Shown piece after piece: positions 16,502-25,120 of a DNA stretch of 28,434 nucleotides. Each line of letters starts with the position of its first letter. Positions within the stretch are counted from its first letter, which is position 1. The stretch lies in NCBI GenBank assembly GCA_040757115.1, contig JBFLYA010000020.1, positions 2,264-30,697 on the forward strand, in the 5' to 3' direction. The position numbers and the translations under genes are program-made. This stretch comes from a bacterium. Lineage in GTDB: Bacteria > UBA9089 > CG2-30-40-21 > SBAY01. Under the pieces are notes generated by a model. The model was not told where the DNA came from and made no database searches. It saw nothing but the letters and a program-made list of their open reading frames with translations.

Positions 16502-18472
16502 ATCACGCAATTCATAATGCTATAGTAAATTTTATCTGGACAATAGCAGATGATGTTCTGCGAGATGTTTATGTTCGGGGAAAATATAGAGATGTTATCC
16601 TGCCAATGACGGTCATTCGCCGTTTCGATGCAGTGTTAGAGCCTACTAAAGAAGCAGTTCTTAAAATGAAAGAACATCTTGATGCTTCCAGAATATCCAA
16701 TCAGCATATTGCCTTATGCCAGGCTTCTGGACAGGCTTTTTACAACACCTCACCATTTACCCTTCGGGACTTAAAAGCCCGGGCAAAAAAGCAGCAACTG
16801 AAAGCAGACTTTGAAGCATATCTGGATGGTTTCTCTCCCAATGTGCAAGAAATCCTGGATAAGTTTAAATTTCGCAATCAGATACCGACAATGATAGAGG
16901 CTGATATCCTTGGACATGTTATTGAGAAATTTCTTGATCCGGTAATCAATCTAAGCTCAAAGCCGGTTTATGATGCAAACGGAAATGAAAAACTTCCAGT
17001 CTTAGATAATTATGACATGGGGACGATTTTTGAAGAGTTGATTCGCCGCTTTAATGAAGAGAATAATGAAGAAGCCGGGGAGCACTTTACCCCACGAGAT
17101 GTAGTTACGCTTATGGCAAATTTGGTTTTTCTTCCCGTTGCAGATAACATAGAGTCAAATACATATCTTATTTATGACGGTGCCTGCGGCACAGGCGGTA
17201 TGTTGACAGTTGCAGAAAATATTCTTGCAGAATTAGCCAAAAAGCATAATAAAGATGTTTCCATCCATCTCTATGGGCAAGAAATCAATCCTGAAACCTT
17301 TGCCATCAGTAAGGCAGATCTTTTATTAAAAGGAGAAGGTGAAGAAGCGGAAAATATGAAATTTGGCTCCACCCTTTCTGCGGATGCGTTTCCATCTCTT
17401 GAATTTGACTTTATGCTCTCCAATCCTCCCTATGGCAAGAGTTGGAAGACAGATTTGGAAAGGCTTGGTGGAAAGAGAGATTTTTATGACCCACGTTTTA
17501 TAATTAGCTATGCCGAGAATCCTGAATTTAGCTTGATAACCAGATCAAGTGATGGACAACTTATGTTTTTAGTGAATAAATTAAGCAAAATGAAGCACAA
17601 TACACCCTTAGGAAGCCGTATAGCTGAGGTTCATAACGGGTCATCGCTGTTTACCGGTGACGCAGGCCAGGGAGAAAGTAATATTCGGCGATGGATTATT
17701 GAGAACGATTGGCTGGAGGCTATTATCGCTTTGCCCGAAAATATGTTCTACAATACAGGTATTGCCACTTATATCTGGGTGCTTACTAATCGCAAAGCAG
17801 AGCACCGCAAAGGTAAAATCCAACTTATTGACGCCAGGGGGGTGGTATGATTCTTTACGAAAGAATTTAGGTAAGAAGAATTGTGAATTTGCAGAAGGCC
17901 ATATCCGGAAAATATGCGATTTATTGCTTTCTTTTAAAGAGACCGAGCAGTCAAAGATATTTCCTAATGAGGCATTTGGGTATTGGAAGATAGTTGTTGA
18001 ACGGCCGCTTAGATTTAAAGGAATTGACCCAAATAGAGAATATAACGCTAAAGAAATCAAAGAAATGGTTACTAAAGGACTGGCTGATGAAAATGGTGTG
18101 CCTGCAATTAAAAAAATCCATAACCCCGGCAAGACTTCCGCTAATCCTTTCTATGGTCTGTTTGAAATTGAAATTGACGGTAAGAAATGTGTGGTTGAGT
18201 ATGAACCAGATACATCTTTGCGCGATACAGAACAGGTGCCCCTACTTGAAGATGGCGGTATTGAAGCGTTCTTTAAGCGAGAAGTATTACCTTATGTGCC
18301 AGATGCCTGGCTTGATAGGTCAAAAACCCAGATTGGCTATGAAATCTCTTTCACCAGGTATTTTTATAAGCCACAGAATCTACGAACGCTGGACGAGATT
18401 ACCGCGGACATCCGGGCACTGGAGGCCGAGTCTAAAGGATTGCTGGAGCGCATCATCAAGGAGGCAGAATAA
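16498..18472 (+). pseudogene. hsdM: Type I restriction N6-adenine methyltransferase HsdM, frameshifted at a G6 run
   Basis: HsdM methylates adenine within the site read by HsdS. HsdM_N features (DVLRDVYVRGKYRDVILPMT), AGEHFTPRDVV, SAM motif I GACGTGG (just after D227) and NPPY (N309-Y312) are intact. At 17837-17842 a run of six Gs shifts LIDARG into GVV-stop at 17850. With five Gs the text continues ARG-WYDSLRKNLGKKN into the second frame, which runs to the TAA at 18470-18472. So one extra G splits an otherwise complete ~658-residue protein. This could be a real mutation, a reversible phase-variable state or an assembly error; G6 is short for phase variation. The first part alone (450 residues) retains both catalytic motifs. 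The end overlaps the next ATG by 1 nt. Confidence 0.85.
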
Positions 18473-19581
18473 TGGGTAATAACATGCCGGATAGAAAATC
18501 TGATTCAAATATTCAAAAAGCTCGAGCACCTGAATCGTCGGCTATTGTTGGCGATATTCGCCGAATGATCGAAGAAACCCGTTCATCAGTTGCCTTGACT
18601 GTTAATGTCAATCTCACTATGCTCTATTGGCGGATTGGAAAACGAATTAATGAAGAGATTCTTAAGGGGGACCGTGCAGAATACGGAAAGAAAATTGTTC
18701 TATTACTATCGCAGCGGTTGGCTGAAGAATATGGCAACAATTTTTCTGAAAAGAACTTGCGCAGAATGATGCAGTTTGCCGAAGTTTTCTCGAATGAAGG
18801 AATTGTCGTATCACTGATACGACAATTGAGTTGGACCCATTTTCTTGCCCTAATTCCTCTGAAAAAGCCGTTGCAGCGTGAATTTTATGCGGAAATGTGC
18901 CGAGTCGAACGGTGGAGCGTCCGTACCCTTCGTAAAAATATCGATTCTATGCTTTATGAGCGCACCGCGATATCCCGCAAGCCAGAAGAATTGGTCAGTA
19001 AAGAATTGGCAAAATTACGTAATGAGGGCCACCTGTCACCTAATATGATTCTCAAGGATCCCTATGTTCTTGATTTTCTCGGTGTCAAGGACCGTTATTA
19101 CGAGAAAGACCTGGAGGACGCCATCCTGCGCGAGATGGAAGCATTCATTTTGGAACTCGGAGCAGGATTCACCTTTCTCGCCCGGCAAAAGCGAATTCAG
19201 GTCGACAATGACGATTTCTATATCGACCTACTCTTTTATAACCGCAAGCTTTGCCGACTGGTGGCCGTTGAATTGAAGCTTGACGACTTTAAACCCGCGG
19301 ACAAGGATCAGATGGAACTCTATCTTCGCTGGCTGGAAAAATACGAAAGTGAACCTAACGAAAATCCGCCACTCGGTATCATTCTGTGTGCCGGAAAAAA
19401 GCAGGAACAGATTGAACTGTTAGAACTGGGTAAGTCCGATATCCATGTGGCTGAGTATTGGACCGCACTGCCACCTAAAGAATTGATGCAGAAGAAACTC
19501 CACGCCGCGATCCAACACGCCAGGATGCGACTGGATAATCGTATTACCGAAGATATTCCGGGAGATGGGGGTGCTGAATGA
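18472..19581 (+). CDS. DUF1016/YhcG-family PDDEXK nuclease within the type I operon
   Basis: A 369-residue YhcG-like protein. The N-terminal DUF1016 helical region (residues ~25-190) has LTMLYWRIGKRINEEI, NLRRMMQFAEVF and RQLSWTHFLALIPL. The C-terminal PDDEXK domain has YIDLLFYN (D252) and VAVELKLDDF (E267, K269), then DQMELYLRWL. These are common passengers in type I restriction operons; their contribution is not settled. It starts on the last base of hsdM and overlaps hsdS by 4 nt. A perfect palindrome with 13-bp arms lies at 18801-18827 inside the coding region. The ATG at 18484 is an alternative start. Confidence 0.85.
   Translation: MGNNMPDRKSDSNIQKARAPESSAIVGDIRRMIEETRSSVALTVNVNLTMLYWRIGKRINEEILKGDRAEYGKKIVLLLSQRLAEEYGNNFSEKNLRRMMQFAEVFSNEGIVVSLIRQLSWTHFLALIPLKKPLQREFYAEMCRVERWSVRTLRKNIDSMLYERTAISRKPEELVSKELAKLRNEGHLSPNMILKDPYVLDFLGVKDRYYEKDLEDAILREMEAFILELGAGFTFLARQKRIQVDNDDFYIDLLFYNRKLCRLVAVELKLDDFKPADKDQMELYLRWLEKYESEPNENPPLGIILCAGKKQEQIELLELGKSDIHVAEYWTALPPKELMQKKLHAAIQHARMRLDNRITEDIPGDGGAE
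18801..18827 (+). repeat. Perfect palindrome (13-bp arms, 1-nt centre) inside yhcG copy 1
   Basis: The left arm AATTGTCGTATCA and right arm TGATACGACAATT surround a single C at 18814, which is the first base of a Leu codon. It encodes IVVSLIRQ directly before the family's LSW(S/T)H motif. Confidence 0.9.
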
Positions 19582-20927
19582 TGTTGAAAGGCTATCCTGA
19601 ATATAAGGATTCCGGCCTTGCATGGCTGGGGAATATCCCTAAGCATTGGAAAGTGGGAAGACTCAAGCAAATCTGCCATTTGGCATATGGAGATTCTCTC
19701 CCTGATGATGTCCGATTGGCAGGTGAAGTACCTGTCTACGGTTCAAATGGGCAGGTTGGTTTCCATTTATCTGCTAACACACTGTCGCCTTGCATCGTCA
19801 TCGGTCGGAAAGGTTCGTTTGGAAAGGTAAATTACTCCTTCTGCCCAGTTTTCGCTATCGACACAACTTTCTTTGTGGATAGCCGCTTTACTAAAGCTGA
19901 TATCCGGTGGCTCTTTTACATCCTGATATGGGCACATCTCGATGCTGTCTCCAAAGATGCAGCAGTCCCAGGGCTCAATCGCGGTGAAGCGTATGCACAA
20001 CTCATACCCTACTGTCCACAGGCAGAACAGCAACACATTGCTAATTACCTCGATGCGAAGACTCGCCAGATTAATCGCTTCATCCGTAGCAAGCAGCAGT
20101 TGATTAATCTCCTCACCGAACAAAAACAGGCAGTTATTAACCAGGCTGTAACTCGAGGTATTGACCCTAATGTCCGGCTTAAACCTTCAGGAATAGATTG
20201 GCTTGGGGATATTCCAGAACATTGGATAATGAAACCACTTAAACATTGGGTTAAAATTAATACACGGGTTTTACCAGAATCAACGGATCCAAACTACGAA
20301 TTTTTATATTTGGATATTAGTGCAGTATCAACTGGATTTTTGGTAAAAGAACCGGAAAAAATGTTATTTGGTAGTTCTCCTTCAAGAGCTAGAAGAATTC
20401 TTAGCAAGGGTGATATTATCATCTCAACTGTAAGGACTTATCTAAAAGCGATCTATTTCGTTAAGGAAGATTTGCCAAATTATATCGCATCGACTGGATT
20501 TGCTGTTTTGACTCCCAATAAAGAGATATATCCAAAGTTTCTGAGCTATGTTATTCAAAGTAGATCTTTTATTGATAGTGTGACAGCTAATTCTGTTGGT
20601 GTCGCATATCCAGCTATTGCAGAAACTAAACTAGCCATGCTTCATCTTGCAATACCTCGAGATTTCATTGAACAACAAGCAATTGTAAAAAAAATAGAAA
20701 ACGAGATATCGCCACTTGAGAAAGCCATAAATAGAGCATTAAGAGAAATAGACCTCATCCGTGAATACCGCACCCGGCTTATTTCTGATGTAGTAACTGG
20801 TAAGATTGATGTGCGAGATATTTCGGTAGAACCAACAGAAGGGCTGGAAGGGTATGAGGAGTTAGATATGCTTGAAGAGGCTGATAAACAGGAAGAAGAA
20901 ATAAAAGAAATTGAGGAGGATTTGTGA
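19578..20927 (+). CDS. hsdS: Type I restriction specificity subunit HsdS
   Basis: A 449-residue HsdS with two target-recognition halves. Half 1 opens DSGLAWLGNIPKHWKVGRLK and ends with the conserved helix AEQQHIANYLDAKTRQINRF plus LLTEQKQAVINQAVTRG. Half 2 opens GIDWLGDIPEHWIMKPLKHW and ends EQQAIVKKIENEISPLEKAI and SDVVTGKIDVRD. HsdS reads the bipartite DNA target for both methylation and cleavage. The reading frame is intact even though hsdM and hsdR are broken. After GKIDVRD it carries an acidic tail (~37 residues). A second, detached copy of the GKIDVR tail lies at 21107-21142. Confidence 0.9.
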   Translation: MMLKGYPEYKDSGLAWLGNIPKHWKVGRLKQICHLAYGDSLPDDVRLAGEVPVYGSNGQVGFHLSANTLSPCIVIGRKGSFGKVNYSFCPVFAIDTTFFVDSRFTKADIRWLFYILIWAHLDAVSKDAAVPGLNRGEAYAQLIPYCPQAEQQHIANYLDAKTRQINRFIRSKQQLINLLTEQKQAVINQAVTRGIDPNVRLKPSGIDWLGDIPEHWIMKPLKHWVKINTRVLPESTDPNYEFLYLDISAVSTGFLVKEPEKMLFGSSPSRARRILSKGDIIISTVRTYLKAIYFVKEDLPNYIASTGFAVLTPNKEIYPKFLSYVIQSRSFIDSVTANSVGVAYPAIAETKLAMLHLAIPRDFIEQQAIVKKIENEISPLEKAINRALREIDLIREYRTRLISDVVTGKIDVRDISVEPTEGLEGYEELDMLEEADKQEEEIKEIEEDL

Positions 20928-20941
20928 AAGCCAATTAGGAA

Positions 20942-21097
20942 TCTCGCAAAGGCGCAAAGGACGCAAAGGACGCAAAGTAACAAGGATGAGACTTGGATTA
21001 TTGATCAATTTCAATGTTGAATTAATTAAGGATGGGATTTTACCATGATTGTAAAATAACTTGTAACCTTTGCGAGCTTTACGCCTTTGCGAGAAAT
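20942..21097 (+). repeat. MITE-like inverted-repeat element of CGCAAAGG type
   Basis: The left end TCTCGCAAAGGCGCAAAGG followed by two more ACGCAAAG units is an imperfect reverse complement of the right end (ACCTTTGCGAGCTTTACGCC onward, 21066-21097). The interior is AT-rich with no gene. Elements with this sequence style are widespread in bacteria. It sits between the hsdS stop and a stray hsdS tail. Confidence 0.6.
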
Positions 21098-21106
21098 ATT
21101 AGAATA

Positions 21107-21142
21107 GTGATAATCGGCAAGATTGATGTTAGAGGAGAATAA
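21107..21142 (+). pseudogene. hsdS: Detached HsdS C-terminal tail
   Basis: Reads VIIGKIDVRGE then TAA. This matches the usual HsdS ending (SDVVTGKIDVR in the intact gene, 20785-20820) in protein and DNA. It is probably what remains of the original hsdS 3' end, or of a second hsdS, after recombination or insertion of the preceding element. Confidence 0.6.
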
Positions 21143-21146
21143 CAAG

Positions 21147-21218
21147 GATAATGAAAAACTTGCACCACTGGTGCAAGAAATTAGGTGGGCTAAAAATATT
21201 GTCATGCTTGAATTTTAA
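21147..21218 (+). pseudogene. DUF1016 fragment between hsdS and hsdR
   Basis: Reads DNEKLAPLVQEIRWAKNIVM then LEF and TAA, matching the central DUF1016 motif normally seen as LAPLVREISWSHN. Only ~23 residues survive. It contains the palindrome at 21159-21177. Short, so identification rests on one motif. Confidence 0.55.
21159..21177 (+). repeat. Perfect palindrome (9-bp arms, 1-nt centre) in the DUF1016 fragment
   Basis: CTTGCACCA and TGGTGCAAG flank C21168, the first base of a Leu codon, four residues before the R-W that aligns with S-W. This is the same geometry as at 18801-18827. Confidence 0.85.
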
Positions 21219-21229
21219 GGAGGTCAAAG

Positions 21230-24169
21230 ATGAAGACATCTGATACCAGTGAAAAGGGGCTTGAAAATTTAATCGTTGAGTCTTTAGTTAATGAATCTGG
21301 TTATCAACAAGGAATACCAGAAGATTATGACCGAGAGCATGCCGTTGACCTGACCAAGCTTAAGTCGTTCTTAAAGGCGTCTCAGCCAAATGTTGTTGAA
21401 TCATTGGGTTTAGACGAAGAAGGTCCAAAGCAGACACAATTTCTCCACCGGCTTCAGGGTGAAATCGCAAGACGCGGAATAATTGATGTTCTCCGTAACG
21501 GTATAAAACACGGCCCGGCATCAGTAGATTTATTCTATGGCGCTCCTACCCCCGGCAATAAGAAAGCAGAAGAGCTCTTCAAGATGAACATTTTTAGCGT
21601 TACACGCCAGCTTCAATATAGCAGGGATGAAACTCAATTAGCCCTTGATTTAGTAATTTTTATCAACGGTCTACCTCTTGCTACTTTTGAGCTTAAGAAT
21701 AAGCTTACCAAACAGACCGTTGATGACGCCATACAGCAATACAAGGAAGACCGTAACCCCAAAGAGCTTTTGTTTTATTTTGGAAGGTGTATAGTCCATT
21801 TTGCTGTAGATGACCACGAGGTTTATATGTGCACACACCTTAAAGGAAAATCTTCCTGGTTTTTACCATTTAATAAAGGTTACAACGATGGGGCGGGAAA
21901 TCCTCCTAATCCAAATGGTATTGCTACTGATTATCTATGGCAAGAAATCCTTAATAAAGAGAGCTTAACCGATATCATTGAAAACTACGCTCAGAGAGTG
22001 GAAGAAAATGATGAAAAAGGTAGAAAAAAACATAAACAGATATTTCCTCGTTACCACCAACTTGATGTAGTGCGTAAACTCTTATCTGCCGCGAAAGAAG
22101 ACGATGTAGGCAAGCGGTATCTTATTCAGCACTCAACAGGAAGCGGTAAGAGTAATTCCATAGTCTGGCTTGCCCATCAGTTAATCGGCTTAAAGCACAA
22201 TGACTCCGAGATATTTAATTCAGTGATTGTTGTTACTGATAGAATCATTCTTGATAGGCAAATCCGCGATACAGTCAAACAATTCACGCAGGTAGCTGCC
22301 ACAGTCGGGCATGCTGAACGGGCAGGAGACCTGCGTCAGTTCTTAGCTTCTAAAAAGAAGATTATTATTACAACTGTCCAAAAATTCCCCTTTATACTTG
22401 ATGAAATTGGCAATGAACATCGGGGAAGCAGATTTGCCATCATTATTGATGAGGCACATTCCAGTCAAGGGGGAAGGACATCAGCAAAAATGAATGTTGT
22501 CTTATCTGACCATACCATTGATGAAGAAGAGACAATTGAAGATAAAATTAATCAGATTATGGAATCTCGCAAGATGTTAGGCAATGCCAGTTATTTTGCT
22601 TTTACTGCAACTCCAAAGAATAAAACCCTTGAAATATTTGGTTATTCTTTTGCAGAAGGAGATAAGGTAAAGCACCGGCCGTTTCATACCTATACAATGA
22701 AACAGGCAATCCAAGAAGGTTTTATTATTGATGTGCTTAAACATTATACACCTGTTGAAAGCTATTATAGATTAATAAAGACTGTTGAATACGACCCGGA
22801 ATTCGATACCCGCAAAGCCAAAAAGAAACTCAGGAGATATGTAGAGTCGCATAGTTATGCGATTAGAGAAAAGGCAGAAATAATGATTGACCATTTTCAC
22901 GATTCTGTCCTATCCCATCATAAAATTGGTGGTCAGGCAAGGGCGATGGTTGTCACAGGTAGCATTGAGCGGGCATATCAATATTATCAGGCGTTTGTTA
23001 GCTACTTACGAGAAAGAAAAAGCCCTTATAAGGCAATAGTGGCATTCTCTGGAGAGCATGAATTTGGAGGCTGTAGGGTTACTGAAACCTCTCTGAATGC
23101 ATTTCCGAGTAAAGAGATTCCAAAGAGGTTTATTCAAAACCCTTATCGCTTTTTAATAGCTGCTGATAAATTTCAGACCGGCTATGATGAACCGCTCCTT
23201 CATACTATGTATGTTGATAAGCAACTGACAGGGATTAAGGCTGTGCAGACTCTTTCTCGGTTAAATCGGGCACACCCGCTTAAATATGATACCTTTACCC
23301 TTGATTTTATGAACGATGCCGATACAATTCAAGCGGCCTTCGCAGACTATTATCGGACAACTATCCTCAGCGAAGAAACTGATCCAAATAAATTACACGA
23401 CCTTAAGGCTGCTCTTGATGCCTGACAGGTCTATAACCCTGCTCAAGTTGAAGATGTTGTAACACTATATTTAAATGGAACAGGCAGGGAACAACTCGAC
23501 CCTATACTTGATGAGTGCGTGGCTGTATATACATCTGAGTTAGATGAAGATAGCCAGGTTGATTTTAAAGGAAAGGCTAAGGCATTTGTTAGAACTTACA
23601 ATTTCCTTGCCTGCATATTACCTTATACAAATGCTGAATGGGAAAAACTATCCATATTCCTAAATTTTCTCATACCCAAGCTGCCAGCGCCGATAGAGGA
23701 TGATTTCTCAAAAGGCATACTTCAAACCGTAGATATGGATAGCTATCGTGTTGAGGTGCAGGCAACTATACAGATTAAACTTCAAGATCAGAATTCTGAA
23801 ATAGGTCCGGTGCCTACCAGTGGAGGTGGAGGCATAGCAGAACCAGAGATGGATTTACTAAGCAATATTATCAAAACATTTAACGACCAATTTGGCAACC
23901 TTGATTGGAAAGATAAGGATAAAATAGTTAAAGAGATTAGTGAGGGAATTCCGGTAAAGGTTTCAGCAGATAAAGCATATCAAAACGCTATTAAGCATTC
24001 GGATAAACAGAACGCCCGCATTGAATATGACAAAGCTTTACAGCGAGTAATGACGGCATTGGTATTAGATTATACTGAATTGTTCAAACAGTTTAGCGAT
24101 AACCCTTCTTTTAAGAGATGGCTTTCAGATTCAGTATTTAATCTGACTTATGCAACAGCAAATAGATAG
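21230..24169 (+). pseudogene. hsdR: Type I restriction translocase/endonuclease HsdR with in-frame TGA
   Basis: HsdR is the ATP-driven translocase and nuclease of type I systems. TAAGGAGGT at 21216-21224 is a strong ribosome site. The PDDEXK core is D140 with E154-x-K156 (LDLVIFINGLPLATFELKNK). The motor has HSTGSGKS (K307), IIDEAH (D407-H410), FTATPKNK, KFQTGYDEP and LSRLNRAHP. A TGA at 23423-23425 (codon 732) interrupts; the same frame then continues QVYNPAQVEDVVTLYLNG to a TAG at 24167-24169, including the helical C-terminal domain. An internal GTG at 23519 could restart translation. The first 731 residues keep nuclease and motor but lack the C-terminal region that contacts HsdM, so restriction is probably lost. 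After the TAG the frame still reads EEQKKLIEIFEAKIKAVN. Confidence 0.88.
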
Positions 24170-24536
24170 GAAGAACAAAAAAAACTCATCGAAATCTTTG
24201 AAGCAAAAATCAAAGCAGTCAACTGAGATAACAAAAGCCATCACGCAGGCGACAAGATATATTTACGAAGTGGAGCGTGAGGCAAACAGCGTTAAATTCT
24301 TGGAGAGAATGGACAATGTCAAAACTATAAAGCCTCGCTGTATTTTGATATTTGGTAGATCAAATAACTGGAATGATGAGCAAAAAGAGGCATATCGCAT
24401 TTTAAATTCAAGTTATCACAATTTAATGATAATGACTTATGACCATGTATTATTGAGAGCAAAGAGGATTTTAAATATTGACACACCGGAAGATTTGGAA
24501 CGAAATACAGAGGGAATGGATGATGTGCCGTTTTGA
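24150..24536 (+). pseudogene. Shedu-type (DUF4263) C-terminal fragment
   Basis: From about residue 28 the frame reads KAITQATRYIYEVEREANSV, then IKPRCILIFGRSNNWNDEQK and LMIMTYDHVLLRAKRIL. This matches the C-terminal part of the DUF4263/SduA domain of Shedu anti-phage nucleases. The upstream half with the catalytic E-x-K core is missing. The first ~25 residues (K/S/Q-rich) are the hsdR 3' flank read in another phase, so the junction lies near 24226. Its last 16 codons belong to the direct repeat. Not expected to be active. Confidence 0.65.
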
Positions 24537-24650
24537 AAATTTCAAGACTATGATAAAGAACCAGAATTGTAGTGCTTGACATCATCTTCTTTAATCCTGA
24601 CAATCTGCGGTAATCTGCGTCCTATAAAGAGAAAGGTAAGGAAGGTATAG

Positions 24651-24809
24651 ATGCTATACTTATATCTTGATGAAAGTGGAGATTTAGGGTTTGATTTCGT
24701 GAATAAGAAACCATCAAAGTATTTCACGATAGCCATTCTTGTGGTAAAAGGATATGAAGAAAACCGATTACTGTTAAAGGCAGTAAAGAAAACTTTAAGT
24801 CGAAGATAA
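24651..24809 (+). pseudogene. Truncated DUF3800 gene (copy 2)
   Basis: The same 52-residue fragment as at 14442, differing at two residues (K for R at 20, A for V at 44), and ending at the same TAA. The truncation therefore preceded the duplication. Confidence 0.75.
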
Positions 24810-24833
24810 GGTATGATTCTGTTTATTTGCCAT

Positions 24834-24929
24834 AAAAAAAAGAGCGTGCCTTGTGAGCTTGTTGCGCTGTGGCTTTTGCCAACCGATGGATGGGAACACC
24901 ACAGACAACCCACAACGGGCTTACCGCTC
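24834..24929 (-). ncRNA. Small hairpin RNA, copy 2
   Basis: The minus-strand counterpart of the RNA at 14625-14718, with a U8 rather than U6 tail. The one stem substitution changes CCCACAA to CUCACAA opposite UUGUGGG, replacing a G-C pair by G-U, so pairing is kept. The promoter and all other stems are unchanged. Confidence 0.65.
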
Positions 24930-24936
24930 AATTAAT

Positions 24937-24965
24937 AATATACTACATTTTGCTTCATTTGTCAA
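24937..24965 (-). promoter_or_regulatory. Consensus promoter for the hairpin RNA, copy 2
   Basis: Minus strand TTGACA (24965-24960), 17 nt, TATATT (24942-24937), unchanged from copy 1, whereas the T-run and a short CAAAGT duplication just upstream differ between copies. Confidence 0.7.
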
Positions 24966-25036
24966 GCACTTTTTTTCAAAGTCAAAGTCGAGTTGTCATT
25001 TGCATTACATTTTCTATCAAAAACAGGAGCGATTAA

Positions 25037-25120
25037 CCCAAACCTCCGGAAGAAGCGGTCCAATTATTAGAGGACAAAGAAACCCAAATGGTTAAATACA
25101 TGATTGGAGAAAAGATATGA
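25037..25120 (+). pseudogene. Tail of a lost upstream gene (copy 2)
   Basis: Reads PKPPEEAVQLLEDKETQMVK then YMIGEKI and a TGA overlapping the AlbA_2 ATG. Equivalent to 14822-14905. Confidence 0.5.

Noticed and set aside
2803-23425. Possible UGA recoding (in-frame TGA at a glycine position in GxxExxY and in hsdR)
   Set aside because: TGA is the normal stop of several genes here, including ATGA overlaps at 3765, 3941, 12192 and 16498. Large genes contain no other internal TGA, so these are point lesions.
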